The translations under genes and the position numbers were made by a program. Below the pieces are notes generated by a model, which did not search any database, was not told where the DNA came from, and worked only from the letters and a program-made list of their open reading frames with translations. Positions 1-8,858 of a stretch of 64,000 bases of DNA are shown here, in pieces. The stretch lies in assembly GCF_009671205.1 (NCBI RefSeq), contig NZ_CP045309.1, positions 682,001 through 746,000 of the forward strand, in the 5' to 3' direction. This stretch comes from Micromonospora terminaliae (GTDB lineage: Bacteria; Actinomycetota; Actinomycetes; Mycobacteriales; Micromonosporaceae). The first letter of the stretch is position 1, and each line of letters begins with the position of its first letter.

Positions 1-393
1 GAGGGCCCCGAGCGCCAGCACCGTGGCGGCGCGCCGTTCACTGACCTTGAGCAGCGCCCTCCGGGCGAGGGCGGCCAGGGCCATCACCCCGCCCTCGCCG
101 TCGTTGTCGGCCCGCAGGATGAAGATGACGTACTTGACCGACACGATCAGGATGATCGACCAGAAGACCCACGAGATCACCCCGTACACGTCGGGGGCGT
201 CCGGTGTGAGGTTGCGGTCGAGGGTGAACACCGTCTTCAACGCGTACAGGGGGCTCGTGCCGATGTCGCCGTAGACCACCCCAAGGGCGCCCAGCAACAG
301 GCCGAGCCCGGCCGCGGGGCGACCCGGCCGCGACGTCCGGGACGGCTCGTCGTCACCGGCCCCCGTCTGCTCGTCGCCCCCGCGTTCCGTCAC
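1..393 (-). CDS. kup: Potassium uptake protein Kup (N-terminal part, cut by window edge)
   Basis: Only the first 131 codons lie in the window; the rest runs off the left edge. Reading from a GTG at 391-393, about 27 charged or polar residues precede the Kup signature [18 protein letters not shown], then a membrane segment ([18 protein letters not shown]) and ADNDGEGG, both typical of the first two helices of KUP/HAK/KT potassium-proton symporters in the cytoplasmic membrane. Family assignment is secure from these motifs. The start is less certain because no strong ribosome site precedes it, but upstream in-frame codons offer no better start. The family normally has 600-700 residues, so most of the protein is not visible. 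Confidence 0.9.
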   Translation of the reverse strand, partial: MTERGGDEQTGAGDDEPSRTSRPGRPAAGLGLLLGALGVVYGDIGTSPLYALKTVFTLDRNLTPDAPDVYGVISWVFWSIILIVSVKYVIFILRADNDGEGGVMALAALARRALLKVSERRAATVLALGAL

Positions 394-486
394 CCCATAG
401 GCATACCAACTCCGCGCCGTCTCCACGCCGGACCTGCGAACCTTGGTCCTGGCCGCCCTCCACCACCTCGTTCGGGAAGGGAACCC

Positions 487-1785
487 GTGCCGACCTACCG
501 TCATCCGGGCACCGTCATCACCGACCACCGCTTCCGGGTACCGCTCGACCACGCGGACCCGGCCGGCGAGCGGATCGAGGTGTACGCCCGCGAGGTCGTG
601 GCCGCCGGCCGGGAGCGGGAGTCCCTGCCCTGGCTGCTGTTCCTCCAGGGTGGGCCGGGCGGCCGGTCACCCCGCCCGGTGGGCCGCGACGGCTGGCTGG
701 ACCGGGCGTTGGACGACTACCGGGTGCTGCTCCTGGACCAGCGCGGCACCGGCCGCTCCACGCCCGCCGACCGGCACACCCTGCCATTGCGGGGCGACGC
801 GCCCGCCCAGGCCGGATACCTGGCGCACTTCCGGGCCGACTCGATCGTCCGGGACTGCGAGCTGATCCGCCGGGAACTGCTCGGCGAGGCCGGGCGCTGG
901 AGCCTCCTGGGCCAGAGCTACGGCGGCTTCTGCACCCTCACCTACCTGTCGTACGCGCCCGAGGGGGTCCGCGAGGCCTTCGTGACCGGGGGCCTCCCGG
1001 GCCTGCGCAGCACGCCCGAGGCCGTCTACCGGGCCGCCTACCCCCGGGTGCAACGCAAGGTCGAGGGGCACTACGCCCGCTACCCCGAGGACGCCGACAC
1101 CGTCCGCGCCGTCGTGCGGCACCTGCGGGAGCAGGACGTACGGCTGCCCGGGGGTGGGCGGTTGACCGCCGAGGCGTTCCAGGCACTCGGCATCATGCTG
1201 GGCACCGGCAGCGGGTCCCACACGCTGCACTACCTGCTCGAGGACAGCGCCCGATCGGGGGCGTCCGGGTTCTCCGACCACTTCCTCGCCCAGGTCGAGA
1301 GCCACCTGTCGTTCGCCGCCCGCCCGCTCTACGCCGTCCTGCACGAGTCGATCTACGGCCAGCGGTCGGTGTCGCCGCACGGCACCGGATGGGCCGCCCA
1401 GTCGGTGCGCGCCGAGTTCCCCCAGTTCGACGCCGACCGTGCCGACGACGCCCCGGTGCTGCTGACCGGCGAGATGATCTATCCGTGGATGTTCGCCACC
1501 GACCCGGCGCTGGCCCCGCTGGCCGAGGTGGCGGACCTGCTCGCCCGGCGGGAGGACTGGCCCGACCTCTACGACCCGGGCCGACTGGCGCGCAACGACG
1601 TCCCGGTGGCCGCGGCCGTCTACCACGACGACATGTACGTCGACACCGACGACTCGCTCGCCACGGCCCGCTCGGTGCGCGGCCTGCGTACCTGGGTCAC
1701 GAACGAGTACGAGCACGACGGCCTCCGGGTCAGCGAGGGTCACGTCCTCGACCGGCTGATCCGGATGGTCCGCGGGGAGCTGTGA
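487..1785 (+). CDS. Alpha/beta hydrolase, proline iminopeptidase-like (peptidase S33)
   Basis: 432 residues. The nucleophile elbow GQSYGG, the oxyanion-region motif FLQGGPGG and DQRGTGRS are all arranged as in S33 prolyl aminopeptidases, which release N-terminal proline from peptides in the cytoplasm. A histidine in [13 protein letters not shown] near the C-terminus is the likely third member of the triad. No signal peptide. The GTG start follows an AAGGGAA ribosome site at a good distance. The protein is longer than the classic 310-residue enzyme and fits the larger actinobacterial type. The substrate is inferred from the family, not visible. It stands alone and ends 11 nt from the convergent PIG-L gene. 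Confidence 0.8.
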   Translation: MPTYRHPGTVITDHRFRVPLDHADPAGERIEVYAREVVAAGRERESLPWLLFLQGGPGGRSPRPVGRDGWLDRALDDYRVLLLDQRGTGRSTPADRHTLPLRGDAPAQAGYLAHFRADSIVRDCELIRRELLGEAGRWSLLGQSYGGFCTLTYLSYAPEGVREAFVTGGLPGLRSTPEAVYRAAYPRVQRKVEGHYARYPEDADTVRAVVRHLREQDVRLPGGGRLTAEAFQALGIMLGTGSGSHTLHYLLEDSARSGASGFSDHFLAQVESHLSFAARPLYAVLHESIYGQRSVSPHGTGWAAQSVRAEFPQFDADRADDAPVLLTGEMIYPWMFATDPALAPLAEVADLLARREDWPDLYDPGRLARNDVPVAAAVYHDDMYVDTDDSLATARSVRGLRTWVTNEYEHDGLRVSEGHVLDRLIRMVRGEL

Positions 1786-1796
1786 GACCCCGGCGC

Positions 1797-2627
1797 TCAG
1801 CGCAGGCCGGCGAACAGGTCGTCCTCGCGCTCCGGCGCGCCGGTGGTGTCGCGGACCCGGACGAAGGTCTCGACGCCCATCAGCTCGGTGAACCGCTCCT
1901 GCCCCAGTTGCAGGAAGAAGATGTTCTCGGCCTGGCTGGCGTGCGCGGCCAGCGACTCGAACTTCTGCGCGCCGTAGGCGCTGGTGTCCACCCAGGTGGT
2001 GATCTCGTCGTCGGGCAGGCCGAGCTCGGGCATCTCGTCCGACGGCCCGTCCGGCTCGGGGAACTCGACGCCGATCTCCTTCATGACGCGGCCGAACTCC
2101 TGGAATGCGCTGCGCGGCACGGTGGTCCAGTAGACCTTCGCGGGGATGCCGGTCTGCTCGACGGCGGCCATGGTGATGCGGTGCGCCTGGATGTGGTCCG
2201 GGTGGCCGTAGAAGCCGTTCTCGTCGTAGGTGACGACGACGTCGGGCCGGTAGCGCCGGATCAGCTCGGCCAGCCGGTCGGCCGCCTCCGCCACGGGCGT
2301 GTTCCAGAACGCGTGGGGCAGGTCGTTGGTGGCCCAGCCCATCATCCCGGAGTCGGCGTAGTCGAGCGTCTCGAGGTGCGTGACCTTCAACGCCTCGCAG
2401 CTGGCCATCAGCTCGGCCCGGCGCATCGCCACCACGGACTGCGGATCGTGCCCCGGGTCGCCCGGCTTGACCCCTCCGGGCCCGTCGCCGCACCCCCCGT
2501 CGGTGCAGGTCACGAGCACCGTCGTGACCCCCTCCGCGGCATAGCGGGCGAGGATGCCGCCGGTGCTCGTCGCCTCGTCGTCGGGGTGCGCGTGCACCGC
2601 CATCAGGGTCAGGGATCGGTCAGCCAC
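1797..2627 (-). CDS. PIG-L/LmbE family deacetylase (mycothiol-type amidase relative)
   Basis: 276 residues. The N-terminal zinc motif AHPDDE and the downstream GHPDH are hallmarks of the PIG-L family, zinc-dependent enzymes that remove acyl groups from GlcNAc-type substrates. In actinobacteria this family includes MshB (GlcNAc-inositol deacetylase) and Mca (mycothiol S-conjugate amidase). The sequence carries TCTDGGCGDGPGG after the zinc motif and TYDENGFYGHPDH later; the latter resembles both MshB and Mca, so I do not choose between them. It could also be a paralogue acting on a natural product. No signal peptide. It is a single gene, divergent from the next plus-strand gene. Confidence 0.8.
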   Translation of the reverse strand: MADRSLTLMAVHAHPDDEATSTGGILARYAAEGVTTVLVTCTDGGCGDGPGGVKPGDPGHDPQSVVAMRRAELMASCEALKVTHLETLDYADSGMMGWATNDLPHAFWNTPVAEAADRLAELIRRYRPDVVVTYDENGFYGHPDHIQAHRITMAAVEQTGIPAKVYWTTVPRSAFQEFGRVMKEIGVEFPEPDGPSDEMPELGLPDDEITTWVDTSAYGAQKFESLAAHASQAENIFFLQLGQERFTELMGVETFVRVRDTTGAPEREDDLFAGLR

Positions 2628-2702
2628 CCCATCACCATACGAGGTACATCCGACGCACTAGCATTGCCGCGGTCCGGGACGGCTCTGCTGAAACGAGGCG
2701 AC

Positions 2703-3416
2703 ATGCGTTGGCTCCAGCGGTTGCTGGGTGGCGGACGGGTCCAGCTCGATCCGGAGCGGCAGCAGGCGCTGCTGCGGGAGGCCCGGCACCGCTACGGCCC
2801 CCGAGCGCGGATCCGGTTCCCCGACCAGGTCGAGGCGCTCACGCGGGAGCTGGACGGCGACGACGGCCTGGTGGTGGCGGCCCGGATCGTGATCGAGGCC
2901 GCCGACGAGGCCCACGCGGACCTGCTGGCCCAGGCCCAGGAGGTGCACCGGCGGACGGGCCGCCGGCTCCTGGTGCACCGCCGGAACTACCGGCCGCTGT
3001 GGAAGGAGGCCGGCCCGGCCCTGCGGTGGCCGCTGTTCGCACTGCCGGGTGGCTTTCACCCGTACGCGCAGGTGGCCGCCGCCGTCACGGTGGTCGGCAG
3101 CCGGGCGGACCGGCTCGACCGGGTGACCGACCCGAACCCGCTCCTGACCCGCGTGCTCGAGCTGCTCGACCTCACCACCGCCGGCTGGGAGTACGGGCGG
3201 GTGCGGGTGGACACCGACGCCGCCGCCCTGGCCGCCCGGCTCATCTCGACCGCCGGGCGGGTCCTCGCGACCATGGCGGACCCACCCCGGCTGCCACCCG
3301 GGGTGCGGGAGCTGATGCGCCGCAACAACACCGTCGACGTGCACGACCCGACCGGCCCGCGGGTGGTGGGCGGCATCAACCTGGGGGCCAGCATGCGGGA
3401 GACGCTGCTGGCCTGA
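2703..3416 (+). CDS. Hypothetical protein, 237 aa
   Basis: I do not recognise a family. The ATG at 2703 follows GAGG with good spacing, whereas the same frame runs open far upstream as an antisense shadow of the PIG-L gene. The product is soluble, arginine-rich, without a signal peptide or membrane segment. A central stretch (RRLLVHRRNYRPLWKEAGP) is basic and aromatic. The gene ends 5 nt before the convergent MFS transporter gene. High third-position GC supports it being coding. Function unknown. Confidence 0.7.
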   Translation: MRWLQRLLGGGRVQLDPERQQALLREARHRYGPRARIRFPDQVEALTRELDGDDGLVVAARIVIEAADEAHADLLAQAQEVHRRTGRRLLVHRRNYRPLWKEAGPALRWPLFALPGGFHPYAQVAAAVTVVGSRADRLDRVTDPNPLLTRVLELLDLTTAGWEYGRVRVDTDAAALAARLISTAGRVLATMADPPRLPPGVRELMRRNNTVDVHDPTGPRVVGGINLGASMRETLLA

Positions 3417-3421
3417 GGCGG

Positions 3422-4717
3422 TCAGTTGTCCCCGGCGCCGGTCCCGGCTCCCTGCGGAACGCCCGCCCGTGGTCGTGCGGCGGCTGGTGCCGGCTCGAGG
3501 TCGGTCCCGGGCGTGTGTTCCGGGTTGCGGGGCAGCAGCAGCGGGCTGGCGAGGATCAGGAGCCCGGCGACCACGATGGCGGTGCGGGGGCTGGTGGCGC
3601 TGGCGAGCAGCCCGCCGAGCGCGCTGAGGACGGCGATGCCGGCGTTGCTGCTGATCGACCAGGCTGACAGCGTACGGGCGACGCGGTCCTTCGGGGTGTG
3701 TTCGAGCCGGTAGGTGGCGAGCACCGGGTTGTACAGGCTCATGCTCGTGATGATCGCGAGCTCGACGGCGATCACCGTGACGAGCCCGGCGACGCCGGGC
3801 TGGACGAAGGCGAGGCCGATGAGCCAGACCGCGCGCAGCGTGCCGACGGTGCGGAGGATGCGGTGCCGGCCGTACCGCGCCACGACACGGCGGGCCAGGC
3901 GCGAGCCGATCAGCCCGCCGAGGCAGGGTGCGGCGAAGGCGAGGCCGTACTGCCAGGGCGCAAACCCGAGCTCGTCGAGCAGGAGCACGGCCAGCAGCGG
4001 CTCGGTGGCCATGATGAGCCCGCTGACGAGCAGCTGGTTGAGGTAGAGCGGCCGCAGGCCGGGGTGGGTCAGCAGGTGGCGCCAGCCGTCGAGCAGCTCG
4101 CCGGCGCGGACCCGGCGCGGGTCGGTGCGCCGCGGGCGTTCCTCCCGGCCTCGGATCGCCGTGAGGCCCAGCGCGGAGAGCAGGTAGCTGAGCGCGTCGG
4201 CCACCACGGTGGTCACCGGTCCGAACAGGCCGATGGCCGCGCCGCCCAGCGGCGGCCCGACGGCGATGGAACTCCACGTGGTCGACTCGAACCTCGCGTT
4301 GGCCACGAGCAGGTCGTCCGGCCGGACGAGGGCCTTGAGGTAGGCACCGCTGGCCGCCTGGAAGGTGATCTTGGCGGCGGCGACGACGGCCGTGACGACC
4401 AGCAACTGGACGAAGCTGAGCCGGCCGACGGCGTAGGCGACCGGGATCGACAGCATGGCCGCGAAACGGGCCAGGTCCATCGCGATCATGACCGGTCGCT
4501 TGCGGCGGAACTCCACCCACGGCCCGAGCGGCAACGCGATCAGGGCGCCCATCGCCGGTCCCACGGCCGACAGTGCGGAGACCTGGGCGGGGCTCGCGTG
4601 CAACACCAGCAGGGCGATCAGCGGGATCGCGCCGAACCCCAGCGCCGAGCCGTAGGCGCTGACCGCGTAGGCCGCCCAGAGCCAGCCGAACTGCCGGCCC
4701 AACGATCGTCTGGCCAT
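3422..4717 (-). CDS. MFS transporter
   Basis: 431 residues from the ATG at 4715-4717, with about twelve hydrophobic segments spread over the whole length. The basic loop between helices 2 and 3 (WVEFRRKRPVMIAMD) is the position of the MFS signature. The layout is that of the enterobactin-exporter-like or tetracycline-type MFS branch, so export of a small molecule is likely; the substrate is unknown. A longer reading from 4810 adds a poorly hydrophobic 31-residue extension and is less likely. The C-terminal tail is rich in Pro, Ala and Arg. It stands apart from neighbours, divergent from the downstream kinase-like gene. Confidence 0.85.
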   Translation of the reverse strand: MARRSLGRQFGWLWAAYAVSAYGSALGFGAIPLIALLVLHASPAQVSALSAVGPAMGALIALPLGPWVEFRRKRPVMIAMDLARFAAMLSIPVAYAVGRLSFVQLLVVTAVVAAAKITFQAASGAYLKALVRPDDLLVANARFESTTWSSIAVGPPLGGAAIGLFGPVTTVVADALSYLLSALGLTAIRGREERPRRTDPRRVRAGELLDGWRHLLTHPGLRPLYLNQLLVSGLIMATEPLLAVLLLDELGFAPWQYGLAFAAPCLGGLIGSRLARRVVARYGRHRILRTVGTLRAVWLIGLAFVQPGVAGLVTVIAVELAIITSMSLYNPVLATYRLEHTPKDRVARTLSAWSISSNAGIAVLSALGGLLASATSPRTAIVVAGLLILASPLLLPRNPEHTPGTDLEPAPAAARPRAGVPQGAGTGAGDN

Positions 4718-4927
4718 GCTCCGCACCCCCCGCCGCGGACCACTGCGGCGGTCCTCGGTGATCGAAGCAGGGCCGAGCGGGTGAGACAAACCGATCCGGC
4801 GGCGCGTCACGGCCGGGATGGATCTCCCGCTGAGAACCTACCGCGCTGCCGGCGAAATCCCGGGGACATGCGCGAGGCGTCCGGCTAGCCTCCCCGCAGC
4901 ACCGGCGAACGGGGGAGGCTCGGCCAC

Positions 4928-5797
4928 GTGCACAGGGACGAGGTACGCACGGACACCGCCCTGGTCCGGCGCCTGGTCGCGGGGCAGTTTCCGCAGTGGG
5001 CGGACCGGACGGTCACGCCGGTGCCCTCCGGCGGTACGAGCAATGCGATCTACCGGCTCGGCGACGAACTCGCGATCCGGCTGCCCCGGATCCCGGACGC
5101 GGTCGACCAGGTCGTCTTCGAGCACGAGTGGCTGCCCGTCCTGGCGAGGCACCTGCCGGTGGCGGTGCCGCAGCCGTGCGCCGTCGGCCGGCCGGCCGAC
5201 GGGTATCCGTGGCCGTGGGCGGTCTACCGGTGGGTCGACGGCGGCCACCCGACCGGGGGCAACACCGATCCGCGCGGCTTCGCCGCCGACCTCGGCGCGG
5301 CGGTCGCCGGCCTCCGTCGTGCGGACACCACCGGTGCCCGTGCCGGCTACCGCAGCGGTCCGCTGAGCGGCCGTGACGCATATCTGCGGGAGTGGACCGA
5401 GGCCGCCCGCGGCCTCGTCGACACCGACGCCGTCCTGGCCGTCTGGGAGGACGCGCTCGCCGCGCCGGCCTGGGAGGGCCCGCCCGTCTGGACCCACGGT
5501 GACCTGCTGGCGGGCAACGTGCTGGTCCGGGACGGCCGCCTCTGCGCGTTGATCGACTTCGGCGCGGCGGGCGTCGGCGACCCGGCCTGCGACGCGATGG
5601 CGGCGTGGACCCTCCTCGACTCCGGCTCGCGCGAGATCTTCCGCGAGACGGCCGGGTTCGACGACGCGACCTGGGCGCGCGGCAAGGGCTGGGCGCTGAC
5701 CTTCATCAGCGCGCTGACCTACTACCGCGAAACGAACCCCACGATGTACGCCGTCGCCGAGCGGGCCGTGGGAGCCGTCCTCTCCGACCGCAGCTGA
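4928..5797 (+). CDS. Aminoglycoside phosphotransferase-family (APH) kinase
   Basis: 289 residues with the APH/choline-kinase fold. THGDLLAGNVLV is the catalytic loop (Brenner motif HGDLxxxN) and LIDFGAAGVGDPACD carries the metal-binding Asp. The N-terminal lobe has a Gly-rich segment SGGTSNAIYRLG. Such proteins phosphorylate hydroxyls of small molecules, including aminoglycosides and macrolides. The orphan context gives no hint that it confers resistance, and many such actinobacterial genes are uncharacterised. The GTG start at 4928 is supported by the GGGGGAGG ribosome site just upstream. Confidence 0.82.
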   Translation: MHRDEVRTDTALVRRLVAGQFPQWADRTVTPVPSGGTSNAIYRLGDELAIRLPRIPDAVDQVVFEHEWLPVLARHLPVAVPQPCAVGRPADGYPWPWAVYRWVDGGHPTGGNTDPRGFAADLGAAVAGLRRADTTGARAGYRSGPLSGRDAYLREWTEAARGLVDTDAVLAVWEDALAAPAWEGPPVWTHGDLLAGNVLVRDGRLCALIDFGAAGVGDPACDAMAAWTLLDSGSREIFRETAGFDDATWARGKGWALTFISALTYYRETNPTMYAVAERAVGAVLSDRS

Positions 5798-5900
5798 CCG
5801 CGGCGGTCCGCCCAATACTCGGCTGCGCGTGACGAGGGCTCGCCATAGTCTGCCGGTCGAACCGGCAGCACCCGGTCGGTGGATCGGAGATGAGCAGCAC

Positions 5901-6623
5901 ATGACCTGTCAACTGTTCGCCGTGAGCTTCGACGCGATCGACCCCGCGCGTCTCGCCCGGTTCTGGTCCGGGCTCCTCGGCCGGGAGCTGGCCGACGATC
6001 CGGAGGACGGCTTCGTGCTGCTGCCCGCCGAGGGCACGGGGTTCCGGATCCGCTTCCTGCCGACGCAGCGACCGAAGGTCGGCCAGAACCGGGCGCACTT
6101 CGACCTGACCAGCACGTCGCTGGAGGACCAGCAGCGGACGGTGGCCCGGGCGCTCGAACTCGGCGGACGGCACATCGACGTCGGCCAGGATCCGGACGAC
6201 GACCACGTGGTGCTCGCCGACCCGGAGGGCAACGAGTTCTGCGTCGTCGGTCCGGACAACCGGTTCCTCGCCGGCTGCGGGGTCGTCGGCGCGGTGTCCT
6301 GCGACGGTTCGCAGGCGGTCGGCTACTTCTGGAGCGAGGCGCTGGAGTGGCCGCTGGTCTGGGACCAGGACGAGGAGACCGCGATCCAGTCACCGCTCGG
6401 CGGCTCGAAGGTCAGCTGGGGTGGCCCGCCCTTCATGCCGATCACCGGCAAGCAGCGACTGCACTTCGACCTGGCGCCGCCGGCCGGCGGGGACCAGCAG
6501 GCCGAGGTGGACCGGCTGGTCGCCCTCGGCGCGAAGCGGATCGACATCGGCCAGGGCGACGTCGGCTGGGTGGTGCTGGCCGACCCCGACGGCAACGAGT
6601 TCTGTGTGCTGACGCCCCGATAG
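5901..6623 (+). CDS. Two-domain VOC (glyoxalase-like) protein
   Basis: 240 residues made of two tandem glyoxalase-like halves. Each half ends with nearly the same motif, VVLADPEGNEFCVV and VVLADPDGNEFCVL, and contains an aligned histidine (RAHFDL, RLHFDL), so it is an internal duplication. This type is common in actinobacteria as 'VOC family protein' and is usually uncharacterised. Several are bleomycin-resistance or dioxygenase relatives, but nothing here points to a substrate. The ATG at 5901 with GGAG upstream is preferred to the longer reading from 5829. Confidence 0.82.
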   Translation: MTCQLFAVSFDAIDPARLARFWSGLLGRELADDPEDGFVLLPAEGTGFRIRFLPTQRPKVGQNRAHFDLTSTSLEDQQRTVARALELGGRHIDVGQDPDDDHVVLADPEGNEFCVVGPDNRFLAGCGVVGAVSCDGSQAVGYFWSEALEWPLVWDQDEETAIQSPLGGSKVSWGGPPFMPITGKQRLHFDLAPPAGGDQQAEVDRLVALGAKRIDIGQGDVGWVVLADPDGNEFCVLTPR

Positions 6624-6732
6624 CGCGGCCGTCGTCCACGAAGCGGCCAACCACCTGCGAGAACCGCCGTTTCGGGCGAAGGCCCCGGGTCGCCGCCGCC
6701 GGTCGTCCCGCTGCTCGGCGGCCACCGGCCGC

Positions 6733-7137
6733 TCAGCGCCGCTGGAGGCCCCCGACGAGTTCCTCGACCCGGGCGCGGATGTCGTCGCGGACCCGACGGA
6801 CCACCTCGAGGGGCTGCCCGGCGGGATCCGTGAGCGACCAGTCCTCGTACCGCTTGCCGGGGAAGACGGGGCAGGCGTCGCCGCAGCCCATGGTGACGAT
6901 GACGTCGCTGGCTTCGGCGGTGTCCCAGGTGAGCCGGGCCGGGGTCGCGTCGGTGATGTCGATGCCGACCTCGCGCATGGCCTCGACGGCCACGGGGTTG
7001 ATCCGGTCGGCGGGTTCGCTGCCCGCGGAGCGGACCTCGACGGCGTCGCCAGCGAGGTGGCGAAGCCAGCCGGCGGCCATCTGGGAGCGGCCGGCGTTGT
7101 GGACGCACACGAACAGCACGCTGGGCTTGTCACTCAT
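6733..7137 (-). CDS. arsC: Arsenate reductase ArsC, low-molecular-weight phosphatase type
   Basis: 134 residues. The N-terminal P-loop CVHNAGRSQMAAG is the CX5R active site of LMW-phosphatase-type arsenate reductases. Further cysteines sit in MGCGDACPVFPG, the usual second redox position. It reduces arsenate to arsenite in the cytoplasm, coupled to thioredoxin or to mycothiol/mycoredoxin in actinobacteria. The ATG overlaps the aquaporin stop in an ATGA, so it is translated as the third gene of the arsR-aquaporin-arsC operon. Confident call from motif and neighbours; the electron donor is not visible. Confidence 0.92.
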   Translation of the reverse strand: MSDKPSVLFVCVHNAGRSQMAAGWLRHLAGDAVEVRSAGSEPADRINPVAVEAMREVGIDITDATPARLTWDTAEASDVIVTMGCGDACPVFPGKRYEDWSLTDPAGQPLEVVRRVRDDIRARVEELVGGLQRR

Positions 7138-7871
7138 CGGGCTTCGATCTCCTTGATCCGGTGGGGCACGACCACCGCGTCGCCGGCCTGCCCGGAGCCG
7201 GGGTACCAGGCGGCGAGCGCGGCGACGGCGACCAGGCCGCCGATGAGCTGGGCGGCCACGAAGCCGGGCACCGAGGCGGGGGCGATGCCGGCGAACGTGT
7301 CGGTGACGGCCCGACCGATCGTGACGGCGGGGTTGGCGAACGAGGTGGAGGACGTGAACCAGTAGGCGGCGCCGATGTAGGCGCCCACCGCCGCCGGGGC
7401 GGCGGAGGTGCGGCCGGAACGGGCCAGCGCGAAGATCAGGACGACCAGGCCCGCGGTGGCGACCACCTCGGCCAGCCACAGGTTCCCCCCGGACCGCTCG
7501 GTGCGGGACCAGGCCGCGGCGGGCACTCCGAACATCAGGTCGGCCAGGACCGCCCCGCTGATCGCGCCGCCGGCCTGCGCGACGGTGTAGGCGGCCAGGT
7601 CCCGGGCGGGCAGGCCGGTGCCGGCGCGGCGGCCGAGCCACCAGTCGACGGCGGACACGACGGGGTTGAGGTGCGCGCCGGACACGGGGCCGAAGGTGAG
7701 GATCAGCGCGCCCAGCGCCAGGGCTGTGGCGATCGCGTTCTCCAGGAGCTGGAGGCCGGCGTCGCCGGGGGAGAGCCGGGTGGCGGCGATCCCCGAGCCG
7801 ACCACGGCCGCGACCAGCAGGGCGGTGCCGGCGAACTCCGCCGAGGCCCGCCGGGCCAGGGCGAGGCTCAC
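7134..7871 (-). CDS. Aquaglyceroporin (MIP family), AqpS-like arsenite channel
   Basis: 245 residues, six membrane segments. The two pore loops are present as SGAHLNPVVS and FANPAVTIG; the first NPA box is altered to NPV. Sandwiched between arsR and arsC, it matches the layout known from Sinorhizobium meliloti, where AqpS lets arsenite formed by ArsC leave the cell. No ArsB or Acr3 pump gene is present nearby, so this channel is the only visible exit route. The GTG start at 7871 overlaps the arsR stop (GTGA), and its stop overlaps the arsC start. Family certain; arsenite as substrate is inferred from context. Confidence 0.88.
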   Translation of the reverse strand: MSLALARRASAEFAGTALLVAAVVGSGIAATRLSPGDAGLQLLENAIATALALGALILTFGPVSGAHLNPVVSAVDWWLGRRAGTGLPARDLAAYTVAQAGGAISGAVLADLMFGVPAAAWSRTERSGGNLWLAEVVATAGLVVLIFALARSGRTSAAPAAVGAYIGAAYWFTSSTSFANPAVTIGRAVTDTFAGIAPASVPGFVAAQLIGGLVAVAALAAWYPGSGQAGDAVVVPHRIKEIEAR

Positions 7872-8236
7872 GCGCCGGCGGCCGGAGCGGCGGAGACGTC
7901 CAGCAGCGCGCCGAGCTGGCGGAACGCTTCCGGCTTCACGCGGTACCAGACCCACGTGCCCCGCCGCTCCGAGTCGACCAGGCCGGCTTCCCGCAGCACC
8001 TTGAGGTGGTGGGAGATGGTCGGCCCGGACAGGTCGAACGCCGGAGTCAGGTCGCAGACGCACATCTCCGGCACCGACGCGATCATCGACATCAGCCGCA
8101 GCCGGACCGGGTCCCCGAGGGCCTTGAACAGCGGCGCGACGGCGGCCGCCTGCTCGGGGTCCATGGGGCTGGCCGCGATCGGGGAGCAGCAGGCGACCGC
8201 GTTCACATCCACCACCGGCAGCTCTTGTTTCGACAT
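7868..8236 (-). CDS. arsR: ArsR/SmtB-type arsenic-responsive repressor
   Basis: 122 residues from the ATG at 8234-8236. The winged helix shows DLSGPTISHHLKVLREAGLV with the pair CVC just before it (Cys59, Cys61), the classic As(III) site of ArsR. A second thiol pair, Cys16-Cys17 (ACCSP), lies at the N-terminus, similar to the Corynebacterium sensors that use an N-terminal CC plus a helix cysteine. Binding of arsenite should release it from DNA and allow the operon and the divergent arsI-like gene to be expressed. First gene of the arsR-aquaporin-arsC operon. Confidence 0.92.
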   Translation of the reverse strand: MSKQELPVVDVNAVACCSPIAASPMDPEQAAAVAPLFKALGDPVRLRLMSMIASVPEMCVCDLTPAFDLSGPTISHHLKVLREAGLVDSERRGTWVWYRVKPEAFRQLGALLDVSAAPAAGA

Positions 8237-8245
8237 GCCTCTAGC

Positions 8246-8259
8246 TTGACAGACTTCAA
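8246..8259. promoter_or_regulatory. Probable ArsR operator, TTGA-N6-TCAA dyad
   Basis: TTGACAGACTTCAA in the 82-nt gap between the divergent arsR and arsI-like genes. The arms TTGA and TCAA are inverted repeats, the usual form of ArsR/SmtB sites. On the plus strand its first six bases, TTGACA, form a perfect -35 hexamer for the arsI-like gene, so a bound repressor would block the polymerase. A matching -10 is poor (CAACGT at 8269). The assignment is inference from position and symmetry. Confidence 0.55.
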
Positions 8260-8318
8260 AACAGGGTGCAACGTGGGGCCTGCTTCGAAAAACATCTAGA
8301 CAAGCAGGAGGAACGACC

Positions 8319-8777
8319 ATGTCCCGTGTCCAGCTCGCCCTTCGCGTGTCCGACCTCGAAGGCTCCGTGGCCTTCTACGCGAAGCTGTTCGGTGTCGAGC
8401 CGGCCAAGCGCCGCCCCGGCTATGCCAACTTCGCCGTCGAGAACCCGCCGCTGAAGCTCGTGCTCCTCGAAGGTGCGGCCGGCCAGCCCACCGTCATGGA
8501 CCACCTCGGCGTCGAGGTGTCCGACACCGCCGAGGTCACCGCCGCCACCCGGCGCCTCACCGACGCCGGCCTCGTCACGCTGGAGGAGAACGACACCGAG
8601 TGCTGCTACGCCCTCCAGGACAAGGTCTGGGTGCGCGGCCCCGGCAACGAACCCTGGGAGGTCTACACCGTCAAGGCCGACTCTCCCCAGCTGGAGAAGG
8701 CCACCGAGAGTGCCTGCTGCACCCCGGCCGCCGAGAAGGAGCCGGCCACCAGCGCGGCCGCGTCGAGCTGCTGCTGA
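8319..8777 (+). CDS. arsI: ArsI/CadI-like VOC protein (C-As lyase family) with Cys-rich tail
   Basis: 152 residues. One glyoxalase fold with likely Fe ligands in VQLALRVSDL, DHLGVEV and PWEVYTVKAD, and the cysteine pair in NDTECCYAL where ArsI enzymes bind trivalent arsenicals. ArsI uses Fe(II) and oxygen to cleave the carbon-arsenic bond of methyl-As(III) or roxarsone-type compounds; the related CadI protein is cadmium-induced. The C-terminus adds two further cysteine pairs (ACCTPAAEK and the final SCC). It starts just after AGGAGG at 8309-8314 and is divergent from arsR, which probably controls it. ArsI rather than CadI is inferred from the surrounding arsenic genes. Confidence 0.8.
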   Translation: MSRVQLALRVSDLEGSVAFYAKLFGVEPAKRRPGYANFAVENPPLKLVLLEGAAGQPTVMDHLGVEVSDTAEVTAATRRLTDAGLVTLEENDTECCYALQDKVWVRGPGNEPWEVYTVKADSPQLEKATESACCTPAAEKEPATSAAASSCC

Positions 8778-8791
8778 CCGCCGGCGCCCGG

Positions 8792-8821
8792 GCGCCCGCC
8801 GCCCGTCGGGGCGGCGGGCGC
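8792..8821. terminator. Strong hairpin between convergent operons
   Basis: A perfect 13-bp GC stem (8792-8804 with 8809-8821) with loop GTCG. It sits just after the arsI-like stop and before the convergent end of the sugar operon, so it can end transcription from both sides. There is no U-tract, which is usual in high-GC actinobacteria. Confidence 0.75.
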
Positions 8822-8858
8822 GCGGGTCACCCCGTCCGGATCCCGGTGCCGTAATCGA

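Noticed and set aside
23..274. Plus-strand frame at the left edge
   Set aside because: The minus strand there encodes the highly specific Kup N-terminal signature; the plus frame is its shadow.
1797..2627. Naming the PIG-L gene mca or mshB
   Set aside because: The motifs fit both and neither decisively; paralogues are common, so no symbol is given.
3417..4927. A resistance island made of the MFS transporter and the APH-like kinase
   Set aside because: The genes are divergent, separately promoted and of generic families; nothing ties them to an antibiotic.
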